A DNA stretch of 48,715 nucleotides from an uncultured Pelagibacteraceae bacterium (GTDB taxonomy: Bacteria; Pseudomonadota; Alphaproteobacteria; Pelagibacterales; Pelagibacteraceae): the NCBI GenBank assembly GCA_902570915.1, contig CACGAB010000008.1, forward strand, positions 1-48,715. The letters run 5' to 3'. Of this stretch, positions 1 to 8,623 are shown piece after piece. Below the pieces are notes generated by a model that saw only the letters and a program-made list of their open reading frames with translations, was not told where the DNA came from and did not search any database. Position 1 is the stretch's first letter; each line of letters opens with the position of its first letter. Made by a program: the position numbers and the translations under genes.

Positions 1-1089
1 TATTGCGTTCATTTGATTTAAAACTGCTATTGTATCTCCTCCTCCAGCAATAGAATAAATTTGATTTTTTTCATTTTTTTCAATGATTTTTTTTGTAATT
101 TCATAACAACCATTTGCAAAGTTCGGATTTTCAAAATATCCCACCGGTCCATTCCACAAGATTGTTTCACTTCTCTCAATGATATCTCTAATTTTTTTAA
201 TTGTCTTTGGTCCTATATCTAAAATTATGTCATCATTGGAAACTTCACTAAGTTCTTTGATTATGGCCTTATCGTCCATACTTTTTCCCACCACAACATC
301 TTCTGGATAATTGATTGAACAAGAGTTTTTTTTTGCTGTTTCAAAAATTTCATTTATTATTGATTTACAATTCTCTTCTTTTAAAGATTTCCCAATTGGA
401 TTACCTTTATAATTTAAAATATTATTTGCCATCGCTCCAACAATTACAATGTTATCAAACTTAGGTATTAAGTTTCTAATTAGACCTATTTTTGTAGATA
501 TTTTAGCTCCACCAATAATACAAGAAACTGGTTTTTTTATTTCTGTAGTTACTTTTTTTAGTGCACTTATTTCTGTTTCAAGTTGTAAGCCTGCAAATGA
601 GGGTAAAAATTCAGTTATTTTGCTTATTGATGCGTGGGCTCTGTGTGAGCAAGAAAAGGCATCATTCACAAATATATCTGCTAATTTAGCTAAATTTTTT
701 GAGAAATTCGTATCATTATTTTCTTCCTCTTCATAAAATCTTATATTTTCTAAAAAAATTATTTTATCTTTAGAGTCCTTAAACAAGTCATCTTTCTTTA
801 TTTTATAAATATTTTCCTTAACCAATTTAATTTTTTGATTAGTCTTTCTCTCTAAATTTTTGCAAATTGGTTTTAAAGACAGATCATTATTTATTCTTCC
901 GTTGGGTCGCCCAATATGTGAAATTATTAAAATTTTAGATTTTTTTTTAATGAGGAAATTTATGACAGGCAATATCTTGTTAATCCTTGTCTCGTCTGTA
1001 ATCACTTGGTTTCTCAGAGGTACATTTAGGTCCAGTCTTAATAATACAATTTTACCTTCAAGGTTTTCTTGATCTTTTATATACTTCAT
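1..1089 (-). CDS. pgk: Phosphoglycerate kinase, 3' end cut by the window edge
   Basis: Transfers phosphate from 1,3-bisphosphoglycerate to ADP in glycolysis, or the reverse in gluconeogenesis; cytosolic. Reading the minus strand from the ATG at 1089 gives 363 uninterrupted codons to the left edge, so about 30 C-terminal residues are outside the window. Visible family motifs in order are RLDLNVP near residue 18, DETRI, SHIGRP, VNDAFSCSHRAHAS, GGAKISTK, WNGPVGYFE and AGGGDT near the cut end. The ATG overlaps the gap stop codon as TAATG, which suggests translational coupling. It is the last visible gene of a tkt-gap-pgk operon. Identity is secure. Confidence 0.96.
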   Translation of the reverse strand, partial: MKYIKDQENLEGKIVLLRLDLNVPLRNQVITDETRINKILPVINFLIKKKSKILIISHIGRPNGRINNDLSLKPICKNLERKTNQKIKLVKENIYKIKKDDLFKDSKDKIIFLENIRFYEEEENNDTNFSKNLAKLADIFVNDAFSCSHRAHASISKITEFLPSFAGLQLETEISALKKVTTEIKKPVSCIIGGAKISTKIGLIRNLIPKFDNIVIVGAMANNILNYKGNPIGKSLKEENCKSIINEIFETAKKNSCSINYPEDVVVGKSMDDKAIIKELSEVSNDDIILDIGPKTIKKIRDIIERSETILWNGPVGYFENPNFANGCYEITKKIIEKNEKNQIYSIAGGGDTIAVLNQMNAI

Positions 1090-2090
1090 TAAGAAATTTT
1101 ATGAAGATGTTCCGCAATATCACACATCCTGTTTGAAAAACCCCACTCGTTATCATACCAAGCTGAAATTTTACCCATATTTTTTCCTATTACATTCGTT
1201 AAACTTCCATCAATAATTGATGAAGCAGGATTATGATTGAAATCTATAGATACAAGCTTTTCTTTTGTAAATTCAACAACTTTATTTTTTTTGCTAAAAT
1301 TTTGAAACACTGAATTTATTTTTTCGATACTCAAATCTTTTTTTGTACAAAATACAAGTTCAATTAAAGAAACATTTGGTGTAGGCACCCTCATTGCTAT
1401 ACCTTCTAATTTACCTTTAAGGGAGGGAATTATTTCACCAATTGCCTTTGATGCTCCAGTTGAAGTTGGAACGATAGATTGGCTTGCAGATCTTGCTCTT
1501 CTTGGATCTTTATGAGAATTGTCTAAAATTCTTTGATCACTTGTGAATGCGTGAATGGTAGTCATAAAACCTTTTTCAATTTTAAAATTTTTATTTAAAA
1601 TAAAAGCTACAGGTGCAAGACAATTAGTTGTGCATGACGCAGCAGAAATTATCTTGTCGTTTTTTCTCAATTCTAACTCATTTACTCCAAATACAATTGT
1701 TTTATCTGCATTTTTACATGGTGCAGAAACAATAACTTTTTTCGCCCCATTTTTTAGATGGGTTTTCAATTTATCCTTAGAGTTAAATTTACCTGTGCAT
1801 TCAAAAACGTACTCCACACCATACTTTTTCCAATCAATATTATTTAAATTGGTTTCTTGGGTAAAAGAAATTTTATTATTGTTAATAATCAAGTTTCTCT
1901 CATCAAAATTTATTTCTGAGTTAAATTTTCCATGAATAGAGTCATATTTTAAAAGTTTTGAGCTGGCTTCCGAATCTGTTCTATTATTTATATGTTTGAT
2001 CTCTATATTTTTGTAATTATTTTCAATAATTGAACGAATAATCATTCTTCCTATTCTACCCAGTCCATTAATTCCAACTTTTATTTTCAC
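1089..2090 (-). CDS. gap: Glyceraldehyde-3-phosphate dehydrogenase
   Basis: Oxidises and phosphorylates glyceraldehyde 3-phosphate using a nicotinamide coenzyme. The 333-residue length is normal. The N-terminal Rossmann signature GINGLGRIGR starts at residue 7 and the catalytic cysteine is C153 in SAASCTTNC. The start is GTG, overlapping the tkt stop as GTGA; no better start lies nearby. One oddity: the loop after the second beta strand reads INNRTD at residues 34-39, whereas NAD-specific enzymes usually have an acidic residue directly after IN (as in IND). Here that position is Asn36, followed by Arg37. NADP or dual use is therefore possible but unproven. Middle gene of the tkt-gap-pgk operon. 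Confidence 0.96.
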   Translation of the reverse strand: MKIKVGINGLGRIGRMIIRSIIENNYKNIEIKHINNRTDSEASSKLLKYDSIHGKFNSEINFDERNLIINNNKISFTQETNLNNIDWKKYGVEYVFECTGKFNSKDKLKTHLKNGAKKVIVSAPCKNADKTIVFGVNELELRKNDKIISAASCTTNCLAPVAFILNKNFKIEKGFMTTIHAFTSDQRILDNSHKDPRRARSASQSIVPTSTGASKAIGEIIPSLKGKLEGIAMRVPTPNVSLIELVFCTKKDLSIEKINSVFQNFSKKNKVVEFTKEKLVSIDFNHNPASSIIDGSLTNVIGKNMGKISAWYDNEWGFSNRMCDIAEHLHKIS

Positions 2091-4090
2091 AATTTCTCTT
2101 TAATTTTTTTAATTATATTTTCACTGCTCATTCCGAAATGATTATAAATATCTTTATACGGAGCGCTTTTTCCGAAATCATCAATTCCAAAATTTAAATT
2201 ATTGTTGTTTGTATATTTTTTCCAATAACTTGTTTCAGAGGCCTCTATTGACACAACAAGTTTTGTTTCTGATAAAATTTCATTTTTATAGCCCTCACTT
2301 TGTTGATCAAATAATTCGTGACAAGGCATTGATATTATTTTTGAATAAATACCATCTGTGGCTAATTTATGACCAACTTCACTTGCCAAACTAGTTTCTG
2401 ATCCGGTTGCTATAATTGTAACTTTTATATCATCATTAGTCCTAAATATTTCATAAGCACCTAATGAGGACATATTTTTTGTTGAACTTTTAATTCTTAC
2501 AGGTTTGATTGTCTGTCTTGTTAAGGCAATCACACTTGGTGTATTTTTACTCTCCAATGCTAATTGCCAGCATTCAAAAGTTTCAATAAGGTCAGAGGGC
2601 CTAAAAACATTTAAATTGGGAATAGACCTTAAGCTTGCTAATTGTTCAACAGGCTGATGAGTCGGACCATCTTCGCCAAGCCCAATAGAATCATGAGTAA
2701 AAACATATATGACTTTTTGTTTCATCATAGCCGCAAGTCTGATTGATGGCTTACAATAATCGCTAAATATTAAAAAAGTTCCACCGTATGGTATTAGACC
2801 ACTATGAAGCGAAATACCGTTCATGACTCCACACATGGCATGCTCTCTAACTCCGTAATGAATATAGTTTCCAGAGAAATCACCTGACTCTATAACTTTA
2901 TGATTTTTAGTTTTGGTGTTATTTGAACCAGCTAAGTCAGCTGATCCACCAATTAAACTTGGAAGTTTTGATACAATCTCTAAGAATTTTTCAGAGCATT
3001 TTCTTGTTGCCATTGGCTCCAGATTTTTTAAATATTCTGTTTTTGCTTTTTCTACGGATCCAATGATAGCATTTCTTGTAACATTATATCCTGGTGGAAA
3101 ATCTTTTTTAAATTTATTAGATATTGACCATCCTAACCAACCTAATTTTTTTAGCTCCTTACTAAAAATTTTTTCGTGTTTTTTTGCATTTTTAAATGCT
3201 CTTTCACCGATTAAATTCCACTCATTCAATAATTTTTTTGGAATTTCAAAGGGATTATGACTCCAGTTTAATTTTTTTCTTACTAATTTTATTTCATCAT
3301 CACCTAGTGGGCTGCCATGCGAAGAAGCTTTACCACTTTTATTAGGAGATCCATAACCAATTGTAGTTTTGCAAGAAATTGCGATAGGTTTTTTTGACTT
3401 TTGAGCTTTTTTAAGAGCTTTGGATATTTCTTTATAATTATGTCCATTAATTTTAATGTAATCCCAACCATAACTTCGAAATCTTTTTTCATGATTGTCA
3501 GAAACTGCTAAGTTTGTGGGACCATCAATTGAGATAGAATTATTATCGAAAAGCAAAATTAGATTTTTTAATTTGAGGTGTCCAGCAAGACTTAAAGCCT
3601 CATGGCTTATCCCTTCCATTAAACACCCATCACCTGCGATCACATAGGTCTTATGATCTATAATTTTTTTTCCAATTTGTTTTTTTAAAATTTCTTCTGA
3701 AATAGCAAATCCAACTGCATTAGATATCCCTTGCCCTAAAGGACCTGTAGTAGTCTCTATACCAGTATTAGGGTGATATTCAGGATGACCTGCGCAAATT
3801 GAATCTAATTTACGAAAATTTTTAATATCATTTAAAGAAACACTTTTATAACCGGTGAGATAAAGAAGTGAATAAAGCAACATTGATCCATGACCAGCGG
3901 AGAGAACGAATCTGTCTCTATTTACCCAACTTGGGTTATTTGGGTTAAAATTTAAAAAATCTTTAAATAAAACTGTTACCACATCGGCCATACCCATAGG
4001 CATTCCTGGGTGACCCGAGTTGGCTTTTTGTACAGCATCAATTGATAAAAATCGAATGCAATTAGCTAATTCCCTGTATTGTTTACTCAA
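2087..4090 (-). CDS. tkt: Transketolase
   Basis: Thiamine-diphosphate enzyme moving two-carbon units between sugar phosphates in the pentose phosphate pathway. The 667-residue length is typical. Visible are the N-terminal SIDAVQKANSGHPGMPMG segment, the diphosphate-binding GDGCLMEGISHEA motif with the NN pair of DNNSISIDG, and the pyrimidine-domain segments GVREHAM and HDSIGLGEDGPTHQP. The start is TTG at 4090, supported by an AGGA five bases upstream; no ATG lies close. It heads a leftward operon with gap and pgk, and the 53-base gap to the rightward gene at 4144 must hold both promoters. Confidence 0.97.
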   Translation of the reverse strand: MSKQYRELANCIRFLSIDAVQKANSGHPGMPMGMADVVTVLFKDFLNFNPNNPSWVNRDRFVLSAGHGSMLLYSLLYLTGYKSVSLNDIKNFRKLDSICAGHPEYHPNTGIETTTGPLGQGISNAVGFAISEEILKKQIGKKIIDHKTYVIAGDGCLMEGISHEALSLAGHLKLKNLILLFDNNSISIDGPTNLAVSDNHEKRFRSYGWDYIKINGHNYKEISKALKKAQKSKKPIAISCKTTIGYGSPNKSGKASSHGSPLGDDEIKLVRKKLNWSHNPFEIPKKLLNEWNLIGERAFKNAKKHEKIFSKELKKLGWLGWSISNKFKKDFPPGYNVTRNAIIGSVEKAKTEYLKNLEPMATRKCSEKFLEIVSKLPSLIGGSADLAGSNNTKTKNHKVIESGDFSGNYIHYGVREHAMCGVMNGISLHSGLIPYGGTFLIFSDYCKPSIRLAAMMKQKVIYVFTHDSIGLGEDGPTHQPVEQLASLRSIPNLNVFRPSDLIETFECWQLALESKNTPSVIALTRQTIKPVRIKSSTKNMSSLGAYEIFRTNDDIKVTIIATGSETSLASEVGHKLATDGIYSKIISMPCHELFDQQSEGYKNEILSETKLVVSIEASETSYWKKYTNNNNLNFGIDDFGKSAPYKDIYNHFGMSSENIIKKIKEKL

Positions 4091-4143
4091 AATTATCCTG
4101 TCTAGACTAAGAAGATTCTATTTAATAATATAAATATATATAT

Positions 4144-4467
4144 ATGAATTTTTTTAGTGAAAAAGAAAAAAAGTTAATTGAAGCCTTAACAAAATTAAAA
4201 AATTTAAATCTCAATGACCCAACTATAAATAAGAATATTGAAAATCTTAAGGATCAAAAAAATCAATTAGAAATTGAAAAAAAAGAACTGGAGAAAAAAT
4301 ACACTTCTTTAGTCAATGAGCATGACGAATTATCGAGGAAATTGGATGAATTTGAAAGACAAGAAAAAATTGAAAAACAAAAGCAATTAAATTTTTCAGA
4401 AAAAATTGATGAATTAAATCAAGAAACAGATATTTTGTTAAATGAAATAGATGAATGGCAAACGTAA
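4144..4467 (+). CDS. Small coiled-coil protein upstream of zapA (possibly DUF4164-like)
   Basis: A 107-residue protein that is almost entirely charged heptad-like helix (many Lys, Glu, Asn, Leu) from about residue 35 to the end, with no signal peptide, membrane segment or catalytic motif. It overlaps zapA by 13 bases in another frame, so the two are probably co-translated. Small coiled-coil proteins, including the DUF4164 family, are known beside zapA in other alphaproteobacteria; assignment here rests on position and character, not on a clear motif. A role in division-ring assembly together with ZapA is an inference. Confidence 0.75.
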   Translation: MNFFSEKEKKLIEALTKLKNLNLNDPTINKNIENLKDQKNQLEIEKKELEKKYTSLVNEHDELSRKLDEFERQEKIEKQKQLNFSEKIDELNQETDILLNEIDEWQT

Positions 4468-4898
4468 GCATTAAATTTAACGGTAAAGAATTTTTACTTT
4501 CTTGTGAAGATGGACAAGAAGACCAATTAGAAGAATTATTAATCCAATTAAATCAAAAGTTTAATAAAATTAAAAATGATCTTGGTAATTTAGGTGAAAA
4601 TAAACTTTTACTTATTACCGCTGTTAAAATTATGGATGAATACTATGAGACACAAAAAAAAGTAGAGCAAAAAAAAAAGGAACTTAATGATTTGTCGAAT
4701 AAGTTTAAAGAACTTAAGTCCTTGATATATGAATATAGAGATAAAAAGGAGAATGAAATTAGTAAGTTGAATACAAAACATATTCATTTAAAAAATGAAA
4801 TTGAGCTGAGTCAGCAAAGTTATGAAAAATTAATTGATGAAGCGACGAATGAAATTTCAAATTTTGTAAAAAAAGCAAACTTAGAAAATTTGTCTTAA
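4455..4898 (+). CDS. zapA: Cell division protein ZapA
   Basis: ZapA binds FtsZ and promotes bundling of filaments at the division site. The protein has 147 residues: an N-terminal globular part opening MANVSIKFNGKEFLLSC, a hydrophobic helix near LLLITAVKIMDEY at about residues 51-63, and then a long coiled coil. This is longer than short ZapA proteins of about 100 residues, with the extra length in the coiled coil. The start ATG lies inside the end of the preceding coiled-coil gene. The following 5-FCL gene begins five bases after the stop, the zapA-ygfA order seen in many proteobacteria, although there is no room for the 6S RNA gene often found near that pair. Confidence 0.88.
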   Translation: MANVSIKFNGKEFLLSCEDGQEDQLEELLIQLNQKFNKIKNDLGNLGENKLLLITAVKIMDEYYETQKKVEQKKKELNDLSNKFKELKSLIYEYRDKKENEISKLNTKHIHLKNEIELSQQSYEKLIDEATNEISNFVKKANLENLS

Positions 4899-4903
4899 AT
4901 TTT

Positions 4904-5449
4904 GTGAAAAAATCTCAAATTAGAAAAAAATTTTTAAAACTTAGAGAAAATAAATTACAAAAAGTTAAATCAATTAATCATAATGATATTATCAAGCTTT
5001 TAAAAAAAAAAGGAATAAAAGGAAAAATAGTTGGAGGATATTACCCTTACAATAATGAGTTAGATTGTATTCAAATTTTGAAAAAATTAGAAAAGAAAAA
5101 TTACATTATTTCTTTACCAAAAATAAAAAAGAACTTTCAAATGGATTTTATTCAATGGAGCTACAAAGAACCATTGGTTATAAATAAATTTGGTATACCA
5201 GAACCAAGTAGTGGTAAAATAAAATTTCCAGATATATTGTTGATACCCTTATTGAGTTTTGATAAAAAATTGAACAGAGTGGGTTATGGTGGTGGATTCT
5301 ACGACAGATATATCCAGAGAATAAAAAGAAAAAAAAAACCACTTCTTGTTGGATTGGCCTATTCTTTTCAAAGAGTTAAAAGTATTCCTTTTAACAGATA
5401 CGACAAAACACTTGATTTTGTGGTGACAGAAAAAAAAATTATAGAATGA
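4904..5449 (+). CDS. 5-formyltetrahydrofolate cyclo-ligase
   Basis: Converts 5-formyltetrahydrofolate to 5,10-methenyltetrahydrofolate with ATP, returning a stored folate to one-carbon metabolism. The 181-residue length fits. It carries an N-terminal basic helix, GGYYPYNNELD, and the family signature RVGYGGGFYDRY at about residues 125-136, followed by GLAYSFQ. The start is GTG at 4904. The stop overlaps the next gene as ATGA. Called ygfA or fau in E. coli. Confidence 0.93.
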   Translation: MKKSQIRKKFLKLRENKLQKVKSINHNDIIKLLKKKGIKGKIVGGYYPYNNELDCIQILKKLEKKNYIISLPKIKKNFQMDFIQWSYKEPLVINKFGIPEPSSGKIKFPDILLIPLLSFDKKLNRVGYGGGFYDRYIQRIKRKKKPLLVGLAYSFQRVKSIPFNRYDKTLDFVVTEKKIIE

Positions 5450-6249
5450 GAATATTATTTTTAGGTGATGTTGTAGGTAGTTCAGGATGTTCAAAATTAG
5501 TTGAAAATCTTCTTTCTCAAAAAAAACAAAGAGAGATTGATTTCGTAATTGTGAATGGAGAAAATGCAGATGAAAGTGGAGTTGGTCTAACTCAAAAAAT
5601 TTGTGAAAAATTTTTCTCAAGTGGAGTTGATGTAATCACGAGTGGGAATCATATTTGGGATCAGAAAGATATTATGCAATTTATTGAAAATGAAAAAAGG
5701 ATACTGAGACCAAAAAATTTTTTTGAACCCTCTCCAGGAAAAGGGTTTGAAATTTTTACGACTGTTAATAATTTCAAAATTGGAGTTTTAAATTTAATTG
5801 GAAATGTTTTCATGAAAAAAAGTAATGATGTTTTTGAAGCAGCCAATCAATTTATTAATAAGTTTAAACTGAAAGAGGATTTTGATTTTTTAGTTGTTGA
5901 TTTTCATGGAGAAATTACAAGTGAAAAAAATGCAATTGGACATTTTTTTGATGGTAAAGCTTCGCTTGTAGTAGGTACACATACTCATATACCAACTAAT
6001 GATGCAAGAATTTTACAAAACGGTACTGCATATCAAACTGATGCAGGGATGTGCGGTGATTATGACTCAGTAATTGGGATGAACAAAAATAATTCATTAA
6101 ATAGATTTACGAAAAAAGACTCCGTAAAACATTTTCCAGCAAATGGAGACTCTACTTTATGCGGGGTAATTGTTGAGTGTAACACAGAAACTGGTTTAGC
6201 TAATAAAGTCGAAAGTTATATTTTTGGAGAACAATTAAAAAATAGTTGA
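5446..6249 (+). CDS. YmdB-family metallophosphoesterase (TIGR00282-like)
   Basis: A 267-residue calcineurin-like phosphoesterase. Metal-ligand motifs appear in order: FLGDVVGSSG from residue 4, VNGEN near residue 36, SGNHIWD near 65, DFHGE near 141 and GTHTHIPTND near 164. In Bacillus subtilis the YmdB homologue acts on 2',3'-cyclic nucleotides and affects biofilm formation; the alphaproteobacterial role is not established. Its start overlaps the 5-FCL stop by four bases and yebC follows three bases after its stop, so it belongs to the same transcription unit. Confidence 0.88.
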   Translation: MRILFLGDVVGSSGCSKLVENLLSQKKQREIDFVIVNGENADESGVGLTQKICEKFFSSGVDVITSGNHIWDQKDIMQFIENEKRILRPKNFFEPSPGKGFEIFTTVNNFKIGVLNLIGNVFMKKSNDVFEAANQFINKFKLKEDFDFLVVDFHGEITSEKNAIGHFFDGKASLVVGTHTHIPTNDARILQNGTAYQTDAGMCGDYDSVIGMNKNNSLNRFTKKDSVKHFPANGDSTLCGVIVECNTETGLANKVESYIFGEQLKNS

Positions 6250-6252
6250 TTT

Positions 6253-6975
6253 ATGGCTGGACATTCACATTGGGCAGGTATTAAACACAAGAAAGGGAAG
6301 GCAGATAAGGAAAGATCTAAATTATTCTCTAAGTTATCAAAAGAAATTACTGTTGCTGCAAAATTGGGAGATAAAGATCCAAATATAAATCCAAGGCTAA
6401 GATCAGCTATACAAGCAGCAAGATCTGCCAATATGCCAAAAGATAATATTGAGCGAGCTGTTAATAAATCATCATTAAACAATACTGCTAATTATGAAAA
6501 CTTAAGATATGAGGGTTTTGGACCCAATAAAGTTGCTGTTATTGTAGAAACTTTAACAGATAATAAAAATAGGACTGCATCAAATATAAGAGCTATTTTT
6601 CAAAAATCTGGTGGCAGTCTTGGAACACAAGGCTCAGCTTCTCATAATTTTATTCAACTAGGTGTCATAAAAATTGACAAAAATGAAATTTCAGAAGAAA
6701 AAATTTTAGACTTAGCTATTGAAGCAGGTGCTGATGAATGCAAATCAAATAAAGAATTTTATGAAATTCAATGTTCAATAGTAGATATATATAATATTAA
6801 AAGAGAGTTAGAGAAAAAAATTAGTAATTTTATATCAACTGGAATAGAATGGATTCCATTAAATAATGTACAAATACCAAAAGAAGATCATGAAACTTTA
6901 ATAAATTTTTTTGTTTCATTGGAGAATGATGATGATATTCAAAACGTATATTCAAATGCTGAGTTTTTAAACTAA
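6253..6975 (+). CDS. yebC: YebC/PmpR-family protein
   Basis: Conserved protein of 240 residues opening with the diagnostic MAGHSHWAGIKHKKGKAD and KLFSKLSKEITVAAK, followed by NPRLRSAIQAARSANMP and GPNKVAVIVE. Family members have been described as transcriptional regulators, and some as factors that relieve ribosome stalling at proline stretches; which applies here cannot be read from sequence. It lies directly upstream of the ruvC-like gene, the usual yebC-ruvC order in alphaproteobacteria. Confidence 0.95.
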   Translation: MAGHSHWAGIKHKKGKADKERSKLFSKLSKEITVAAKLGDKDPNINPRLRSAIQAARSANMPKDNIERAVNKSSLNNTANYENLRYEGFGPNKVAVIVETLTDNKNRTASNIRAIFQKSGGSLGTQGSASHNFIQLGVIKIDKNEISEEKILDLAIEAGADECKSNKEFYEIQCSIVDIYNIKRELEKKISNFISTGIEWIPLNNVQIPKEDHETLINFFVSLENDDDIQNVYSNAEFLN

Positions 6976-6978
6976 GCT

Positions 6979-7473
6979 ATGTTAATAATTGGTATAGATC
7001 CCGGTGTTTCTGGTTCAATTTGCTTTCTTAAAAATGGAAAAATCTTAGATGTAATTGAAATGCCTGTCATGAATGAAGGAAAAAAAAATAAAAAACAGGT
7101 TAATGGAGCTCAAATTTACAATGAAATTACTAAAAAAATTGATAGCAATCCTGAAACTAACATAAGAGTTGTGATAGAGCATGTTACAGCTATGCCGGGG
7201 CAAGGAGTGACAAGTATGTTTAATTTTGGTCAGTCTTTTGGAGTCCTAAAGGGTATTTGTTCTGCGATGAGGCTACCGATGTTTTTCGTTAGACCCGCAA
7301 AATGGAAGAAATATTATAATTTAATCAATTCTGAAAAAGATGCTAGTCGAACTAGAGCTATTGAGATATTTCCAAATTTCTCATCACAATTATCAAAAAA
7401 GAAAGATTCAAATAAGGCTGATGCTATATTAATTGCTAGTTTTTATTACGAAACTTATAAAATTGAGGAATAA
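6979..7473 (+). CDS. RuvC-like Holliday junction endonuclease of the phage type
   Basis: An RNase H-fold junction resolvase of 164 residues. Acidic catalytic residues are visible as D7 in GIDPG, E67 in VVIEHV, and D143 and D148 in DSNKADAILIA. The middle segment AMPGQGVTSMFNFGQSFGV and the DxxxxD spacing of the last motif resemble RuvC-like enzymes of phages and prophages rather than E. coli-type RuvC, where this end reads DAADALAIA. It sits exactly where ruvC-ruvA-ruvB normally lies between yebC and tolQ, but no ruvA or ruvB follows. Function as a resolvase is likely; its partner helicase is not visible here. Confidence 0.88.
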   Translation: MLIIGIDPGVSGSICFLKNGKILDVIEMPVMNEGKKNKKQVNGAQIYNEITKKIDSNPETNIRVVIEHVTAMPGQGVTSMFNFGQSFGVLKGICSAMRLPMFFVRPAKWKKYYNLINSEKDASRTRAIEIFPNFSSQLSKKKDSNKADAILIASFYYETYKIEE

Positions 7474-7509
7474 ATCTTGACAAATAAGTCAAATTCATGA
7501 CACATTTAA

Positions 7510-8199
7510 GTGACAGAAGCTGGTATGGAAGCTGAAATATCATCCCAAGCAGTTGGACTAGCTTCAAGTGCTGATTTTTCATTAATGAATTTGTTCATAA
7601 GAGCAGATGTTGTGGTCAAGTCTGTTATTTTAATACTTATCGCCTGCTCAATTTATTCATGGGCTGTAATATTTGAAAAATTTAAGCTCTTCAAAAAAAT
7701 TAATAAATCTACTGAAGAATTTGAAAATAAGTTTTGGAACTCTAAGTCTGCAGAAACTTTTTATAACAATCTCCCTGCAACCACTGAAGATCCAATGGCT
7801 TTACTTTTTAGGGATGCAATGCAAAATTTACTTAAAAGAAGAACTAAAACAGATTTGAATAACCGAATGATCACATTACTTGAAACTGGAGTAGAGAAAC
7901 AAATGACTAAAATTAGTAAAGGTTTTACTTTTTTGGCCACAGTTGGATCTACAGCACCTTTTATAGGCCTTTTTGGAACAGTTTGGGGAATTATGAATTC
8001 TTTTCAATCTATTGCAATTTCTAGGAACACAAGTTTAGCAATTGTTGCTCCCGGAATCGCTGAGGCCTTATTTGCTACTGCTTTAGGTTTATTAGCAGCT
8101 ATACCAGCAGTGGTGGCATATAATAAATTTAATAACGACTCAATTAAATATTCACAGCGATTAGAAAATTTTTCTAAGAGGTTTTTAACAATAATTTAA
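7510..8199 (+). CDS. tolQ: TolQ, Tol-Pal proton channel subunit
   Basis: Inner-membrane subunit of the TolQR motor that energises TolA using the proton gradient and helps outer-membrane constriction during division. The protein has 229 residues with three membrane segments at about 33-55, 136-163 and 175-203; the last two contain the conserved GSTAPFIGLFGTVWGIM and GIAEALFATALGL motifs. The start is taken as GTG at 7510; an in-frame ATG at 7525 is an alternative. It begins the tolQRAB-pal cluster 36 bases after the ruvC-like gene; ybgC, often upstream of tolQ, is absent. Confidence 0.95.
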   Translation: MTEAGMEAEISSQAVGLASSADFSLMNLFIRADVVVKSVILILIACSIYSWAVIFEKFKLFKKINKSTEEFENKFWNSKSAETFYNNLPATTEDPMALLFRDAMQNLLKRRTKTDLNNRMITLLETGVEKQMTKISKGFTFLATVGSTAPFIGLFGTVWGIMNSFQSIAISRNTSLAIVAPGIAEALFATALGLLAAIPAVVAYNKFNNDSIKYSQRLENFSKRFLTII

Positions 8200-8202
8200 G
8201 TT

Positions 8203-8619
8203 ATGGCCTTTAAAATAAATCGTTCATCAAAAGAACCCATGAGTGAAATAAATGTTACACCTTTTGTTGATGTAATGTTAGTACTTTTGATAATTTTTAT
8301 GGTTACAGCTCCATTGCTGACAGTGGGAGTTCAAGTTGATTTACCTGAGAGTTCTGCAGACTCACTTCCAGAGGAAGCTGAACCGTTAACATTATCAATA
8401 AATTCAAAGGGAGAGATTTTTATACAAGAGTCTAAAGTTGAATATGAAAAAATAATCGCAAAAGTGCTAGCAGTTTCCAAAAATAGAACAGATACTAGAA
8501 TTTATGTTAGAGGTGACAAAACAATAAATTATGGAAGAGTGCTTGAAATAATGGGTTTATTATCTGGATCAGGATTCACAAAAGTAGCCTTGATTTCAGA
8601 ACCATATAAAGAAAGGTAA
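8203..8619 (+). CDS. tolR: TolR, Tol-Pal motor subunit
   Basis: ExbD/TolR-family protein of 138 residues: a short cytoplasmic N-terminus, one membrane helix at about 22-40 and a periplasmic domain. The motif EINVTPFVDVMLVLL carries the conserved membrane aspartate D23 needed for proton-coupled work in the family. It starts three bases after the tolQ stop and is followed four bases later by tolA, so the three are certainly co-transcribed. Confidence 0.95.
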   Translation: MAFKINRSSKEPMSEINVTPFVDVMLVLLIIFMVTAPLLTVGVQVDLPESSADSLPEEAEPLTLSINSKGEIFIQESKVEYEKIIAKVLAVSKNRTDTRIYVRGDKTINYGRVLEIMGLLSGSGFTKVALISEPYKER

Positions 8620-8623
8620 CAAC

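Noticed and set aside
449..1072. Two plus-strand open frames over the left end
   Set aside because: They are shadows of pgk, which reads through on the minus strand from 1089 to the window edge with all its motifs.
4100..4107. GTCTAGAC palindrome in the tkt/coiled-coil divergent gap
   Set aside because: Eight bases is too short to argue for an operator, and no second copy is seen nearby.
7477..7492. TTGAC-AAATAA-GTCAA inverted repeat with a TTGACA in front of tolQ
   Set aside because: The arms are only five bases and no matching -10 box lies 16-18 bases after TTGACA, so neither an operator nor a promoter can be supported.
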